Source of the DNA: DATCMH01 sp036563505
GTDB lineage: Bacteria; Pseudomonadota; Alphaproteobacteria; Rhizobiales; Beijerinckiaceae
DNA: 64,000 nucleotides
Assembly (NCBI GenBank): GCA_036563505.1
Contig: DATCMH010000016.1
Coordinates: 248,001 to 312,000, forward strand
Reading direction: 5' to 3'
Below the pieces are notes generated by a model. That model did no database searches. It had not been told where the DNA came from and saw nothing but the letters and a program-made list of their open reading frames with translations. Below are positions 60,908 to 64,000 of this stretch, one piece after another. Position 1 is the first letter of the stretch; each line of letters opens with the position of its first letter. Made by a program: the position numbers and the translations under genes.

Positions 60908-61129
60908 GTGGGTTGGGCCAGCGGTACTCGCCCGGGCCGGACTCCGAAGTGAACGTTACCGCTTTCCGGCCCGCGCGCAATTTGCTTATAGTCCGCCTCG
61001 CATCGGAGCTGGTTTGCACGCAGGGCAGCTCCGGAAACGCAACGAATAACCAACCGCACCGACCGGAAACGCCAGCACCCGCGCCAGTTCCATGCGCGAC
61101 GCCCGACGGTGCCTTCAGGGGAGGACCGC
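60908..61129 (+). promoter_or_regulatory. Upstream region of the TRAP transporter operon
   Basis: A possible -10 TATAGT lies at 60987-60992; the best -35 at the right distance (TTTCCG) is poor, so an activator is likely. GGGGAGGA at about 61119 is a good ribosome-binding site for the ATG at 61130. No riboswitch structure is recognised. Confidence 0.35.
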
Positions 61130-62146
61130 ATGACCCAACTGACCCGCCGCACGCTTCTTGCCGGCACCGGAGCCGCGACGCTCGCAGTGAGCGCCCCCTG
61201 GGTGGCCCGCGCCCAATCGGCCGAGTTCACCTACAAATACGCCAACAACCTGCCCCTGCCCCACCCGATGAACGTGCGGGCGCGGGAGATGGCCGACGCG
61301 ATCAAGGCGGAGACGAAGGGGCGGGTCGAGATCCAGATCTTCCCCAACAACCAGCTCGGCTCCGACACGGACATGCTGAGTCAGGTGCGCTCGGGCGGCG
61401 TCGAGTTCTTCACCCTCTCGGGGCTGATCCTCTCGACCCTGGTGCCCGCGGCCTCGATCAACGGCATCGGCTTCGCGTTCCCAGACTACGACGCGGTGTG
61501 GAAGGCGATGGATGGCGAGCTCGGCACCTATGTCCGCGCCCAGATCGCCAAGTCCAACCTCGTCGCCATGGACAAGATCTGGGACAACGGCTTCCGCCAG
61601 ACCACCTCCTCGACAAAGCCGATCACGACGCCGGACGACTTCAAGGGCATGAAGCTGCGGGTGCCCGTCTCGCCGCTCTGGACCTCCATGTTCAAGGCGC
61701 TCGACGCCGCGCCCGCCTCGATCAACTTCGCGGAGGTCTACACGGCGCTCCAGACCAAGACCGTCGACGGCCAGGAGAATCCGCTTGCCATCATCTCGAC
61801 GGCGAAGCTCTTCGAGGTGCAGAAGTTCTGCTCGCTCACGAACCATATGTGGGACGGCTTCTGGTTCCTCGCCAACCGTCGCGCCTGGGAGCGCCTGCCC
61901 GACGACCTGCGCACCGTGGTGGCGAAGCACGTCAACGAGGCGGCGCTGAAGGAACGCGCGGACGTCGCGGCGCTCAACGCCGGGCTGCAGAAGGAGCTCG
62001 CCGACAAAGGCATGGTGTTCAACCAGCCCAAGACCGAAGCCTTCCGTGACAAGCTGCGCCAGGCGGGCTTCTACGCGGAATGGAAGGGCAAATACGGCGA
62101 CGAGGCCTGGGCGCTCCTCGAGCGCACGACGGGCAAGCTCGCCTGA
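61130..62146 (+). CDS. TRAP transporter substrate-binding protein (DctP family)
   Basis: A 338-residue periplasmic protein. The signal starts MTQLTRRTLLAGTGAATLAV with twin Arg (Tat-like) and is cleaved near ARAQS. DctP-family features include KGRVEIQIFPNNQLGSDTDM and the substrate-arginine region LRVPVSPLWTSMFKALDAAP. It binds an organic acid, probably the substrate of the divergent ligase. The ATG at 61130 is preferred over 61109 because it follows GGGGAGGA and starts the signal. Confidence 0.92.
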   Translation: MTQLTRRTLLAGTGAATLAVSAPWVARAQSAEFTYKYANNLPLPHPMNVRAREMADAIKAETKGRVEIQIFPNNQLGSDTDMLSQVRSGGVEFFTLSGLILSTLVPAASINGIGFAFPDYDAVWKAMDGELGTYVRAQIAKSNLVAMDKIWDNGFRQTTSSTKPITTPDDFKGMKLRVPVSPLWTSMFKALDAAPASINFAEVYTALQTKTVDGQENPLAIISTAKLFEVQKFCSLTNHMWDGFWFLANRRAWERLPDDLRTVVAKHVNEAALKERADVAALNAGLQKELADKGMVFNQPKTEAFRDKLRQAGFYAEWKGKYGDEAWALLERTTGKLA

Positions 62147-62159
62147 TCCCGGCGGCCCC

Positions 62160-62194
62160 GGTGCCCTCGGAAAGCTGAGACTTCCGAGGGCGCC
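62160..62194 (+). terminator. Hairpin between TRAP binding protein and permease genes
   Basis: GGTGCCCTCGGAA (62160-62172), nine-base loop, TTCCGAGGGCGCC (62182-62194): 13 pairs with one G-T. There is no T-run. It probably gives more binding protein than permease, as at 28.3 kb. Confidence 0.65.
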
Positions 62195-62265
62195 GGACCG
62201 CCCGCCGCGCGCCGTCCGGTCGTCCGCGGGCTTGAAACCTCCTCGCCTGCCCGGATCATCCCGCC

Positions 62266-64000
62266 ATGGCCCTCTCCGCCGACGCCCTGGACGTTTCGAC
62301 CCCGCCGGTGACCCTCGCCGAGAGCGAGGGCGCTCGGCCGGGCTCCCGCTTCCTGCGGCCGCTCGAGATGGCGGCGGCGGCTCTGCTCGTCGCCATCGTC
62401 ACGCTGCTGCTCGCCGGCGTCACCTCGCGCTACGTGTTCTCGCTGCCCGTCGTGTGGATCGACGAGGTGGCCTCGCTCTGCTTCCTGTGGCTCGCGATGC
62501 TGGGCTCGGCCATCGCGCTCGACCGCAACGAGCACCTGCGGCTGACCCTGTTCGTCTCCATGCTGCCCGCGCGGGCTCAAGGCTTCGTCGGGGCGCTCGG
62601 CCTCGTGGTGGTCGCGACGCTGCTCGCGGCGCTGATCCCGAGCGCCTTCGAGTACGCGTCGGAGGAGTGGTTCATCACCTCGCCGGCGCTCAACATCCCC
62701 AACACCTTCCGCGTCGCGGCGATCCCCTTCGGCATGGTGGCGATGCTCGCCATCGTGCTCACCTATGCCGCCCGCCAGGCGCGCTGGCTGGATCTCGCCG
62801 TCGCGGCCGTGCTCGTGGCGCTCATCATCGGCCTGCTCTGGATCGCCGCGCCGAGCCTCGTGCGGGCGGGCCAGGTCAAGATCGTGCTCTTCCTGGTGGT
62901 CTTCGTCGCGGCGGGCCTCGCGGCCGGCGTGCCCATCGCCTTCTGCTTCGGGATCGGGACGCTCAGCTACCTGGCCTTCGCCACGAACGTGCCCGTCTTC
63001 GTGATGATCGGGCGCATGGACGAGGGCATGTCGAGCCTCATCCTGCTCTCGGTGCCGGTCTTCGTGCTGCTCGGCTGCGTGCTCGATGCCACGGGCATGG
63101 GCAAGGCCATCGTCGACTTCCTCGCCTCGCTCTTGGGCCACGTGCGCGCGGGCATGTCCTACGTGCTGCTCGGCTCTCTCTTCGTGGTGTCGGGCATCTC
63201 CGGCTCCAAAGTCTCCGACATGGCGACCGTGGCGCCGGCGCTGTTCCCCGAGATGAAGCGGCGCGGGCACTCGCCCCGCGAGATGATCGCGCTCCTCGCC
63301 ACCGGCGCCGCCATGGCCGACACGGTGCCGCCCTCGATCGTGCTCATCGTGCTGGGCTCGGTGGCGGGCGTGTCGATCGCGGGGCTCTTCACCAGCGGCT
63401 TCGCCATCGCGATGGTGCTGCTCCTGATGCTCGCGGTGCTCGCGCGCTGGAAGAGCCGGCATGAGGACATGAGCGGGGTGCACCGGGCCCCATTCAGCCT
63501 GATGGGCCGCCTCGCCGTCCTCGCGGCGCCGGCCCTCGTCCTGCCCTTCCTGATCCGCTGGACGGTGGCCGACGGGATCGCCACCGCGACGGAGGTCTCC
63601 ACCATCGCGGTTCTGTATGCCCTGTTCATCGGGATCGTGCTCTACGGCGGGATCGGCTGGCGCAAGTTCTACGGCATGCTCGTCGAGACCGCGGCGCTGA
63701 CGGGCTCCATTCTCCTCATCCTCGGCACGGCGCTCGCCATGGCCTGGGCCATCACCCAGGCCGGCATCGCGCAGCAGATCGCCACCTTCATGACCGGGAT
63801 GCCGGGCGGCTGGATCGCCTTCATGGCGGTCACCATCGTGGTCTTCCTGGTGCTCGGCTGCGTGCTGGAGGGCCTGCCCGCCATCGTGCTGATGGCGCCC
63901 CTCATGTTCCCGATCGCCCGCAAGCTCGGCATCAACGACATCCACTATGCTATGGTCATCGTCACCGCGATGAACATCGGGCTCATGACGCCGCCGGTGG
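62266..64000 (+). CDS. Fused TRAP transporter permease DctQM (cut by the window edge)
   Basis: At least 578 residues, open at the right edge. Residues about 25-165 are the small DctQ-type four-helix subunit (YVFSLPVVWIDEVASLCFLW). A linking helix leads to the large DctM subunit from about residue 190: GVPIAFCFGIGTLSYLAF, VPVFVLLGCVLDATGMGKA, GISGSKVSDMATVAPALFPE, and near the edge MAPLMFPIARKLGINDIHY. It exchanges an organic acid with sodium or protons together with DctP. The ATG at 62266 follows a 119-bp gap with the hairpin. Confidence 0.9.
   Translation, partial: MALSADALDVSTPPVTLAESEGARPGSRFLRPLEMAAAALLVAIVTLLLAGVTSRYVFSLPVVWIDEVASLCFLWLAMLGSAIALDRNEHLRLTLFVSMLPARAQGFVGALGLVVVATLLAALIPSAFEYASEEWFITSPALNIPNTFRVAAIPFGMVAMLAIVLTYAARQARWLDLAVAAVLVALIIGLLWIAAPSLVRAGQVKIVLFLVVFVAAGLAAGVPIAFCFGIGTLSYLAFATNVPVFVMIGRMDEGMSSLILLSVPVFVLLGCVLDATGMGKAIVDFLASLLGHVRAGMSYVLLGSLFVVSGISGSKVSDMATVAPALFPEMKRRGHSPREMIALLATGAAMADTVPPSIVLIVLGSVAGVSIAGLFTSGFAIAMVLLLMLAVLARWKSRHEDMSGVHRAPFSLMGRLAVLAAPALVLPFLIRWTVADGIATATEVSTIAVLYALFIGIVLYGGIGWRKFYGMLVETAALTGSILLILGTALAMAWAITQAGIAQQIATFMTGMPGGWIAFMAVTIVVFLVLGCVLEGLPAIVLMAPLMFPIARKLGINDIHYAMVIVTAMNIGLMTPPV

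Noticed and set aside
62071..63945. A 624-codon open frame antisense to the TRAP permease
   Set aside because: It is Glu/Arg/His-rich without domains; the plus strand encodes a textbook DctQM permease running to the window edge.

Overview
The window is high-GC DNA from an alphaproteobacterium, most likely Hyphomicrobiales (Rhizobiales) close to Methylobacterium or Salinarimonas. The evidence is a bacteriochlorophyll gene (bciA-type 8-vinyl reductase), an HmuP/HmuTUV heme system, HWE-type histidine kinases, a BA14K protein, paired DUF5985 proteins, an EcfG-type stress promoter and many short palindromic intergenic repeats. The genus is inference; no rRNA or other species marker is present.

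Layout. 0-8.5 kb: bciA, then a complete heme acquisition locus. A leftward operon (receptor, TonB, IsdG-type heme-degrading monooxygenase, HutX) diverges from a rightward operon (hemP, hmuTUV) across a 220-bp control region. 8.5-12.1 kb: tRNA-Ser(GGA), a small membrane protein, msrA, a YqhA-family protein and an aminotransferase. 12.8-16.3 kb: a large transporter-fused hybrid histidine kinase. 16.6-20.2 kb: a leftward group of peptide and wall hydrolases (NlpC/P60, M17 aminopeptidase) with a phage-like holin/endolysin pair. 21-24.4 kb: a TPR lipoprotein and a KaiC-like ATPase overlapping an HWE kinase. 24.5-30.1 kb: an oligopeptide ABC importer with fused ATPases. 30.4-39.8 kb: a winged-helix protein with two DUF5985 membrane proteins, converging on two hybrid kinases; one is a 2110-residue soluble poly-HAMP kinase built from 276-bp tandem repeats. 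40-49 kb: stress-type DUF533 protein, UbiH-family hydroxylase, pyrophosphatase, acetyltransferase, phosphatase, MsbA-like exporter, degenerate BLUF protein, BA14K protein. 49-56 kb: housekeeping genes (SDR, HAD, pgi, YbaK, thioredoxin-TPR, LON-domain, Trm112-like). 56-64 kb: a catabolic-looking block of CoA-ester lyase, SDR, duplicated PPC/DUF296 protein and acyl-CoA ligase, divergent from a TRAP transporter whose fused permease runs off the right edge.

Three themes stand out. Signalling is dense: four histidine kinases, one KaiC and three DUF533/DUF5985-type accessory proteins. The gaps between genes are filled with at least four families of hairpin-forming repeats, some in inverted pairs kilobases apart. 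Both transport operons carry a strong hairpin just after the binding-protein gene.

The best candidates for undescribed biology are the ligase-DUF296-SDR-TRAP block (possible uncharacterised acid catabolism), the winged-helix/DUF5985/poly-HAMP block, the KaiC-HWE pair, and a BLUF-like protein lacking the photoactive tyrosine.
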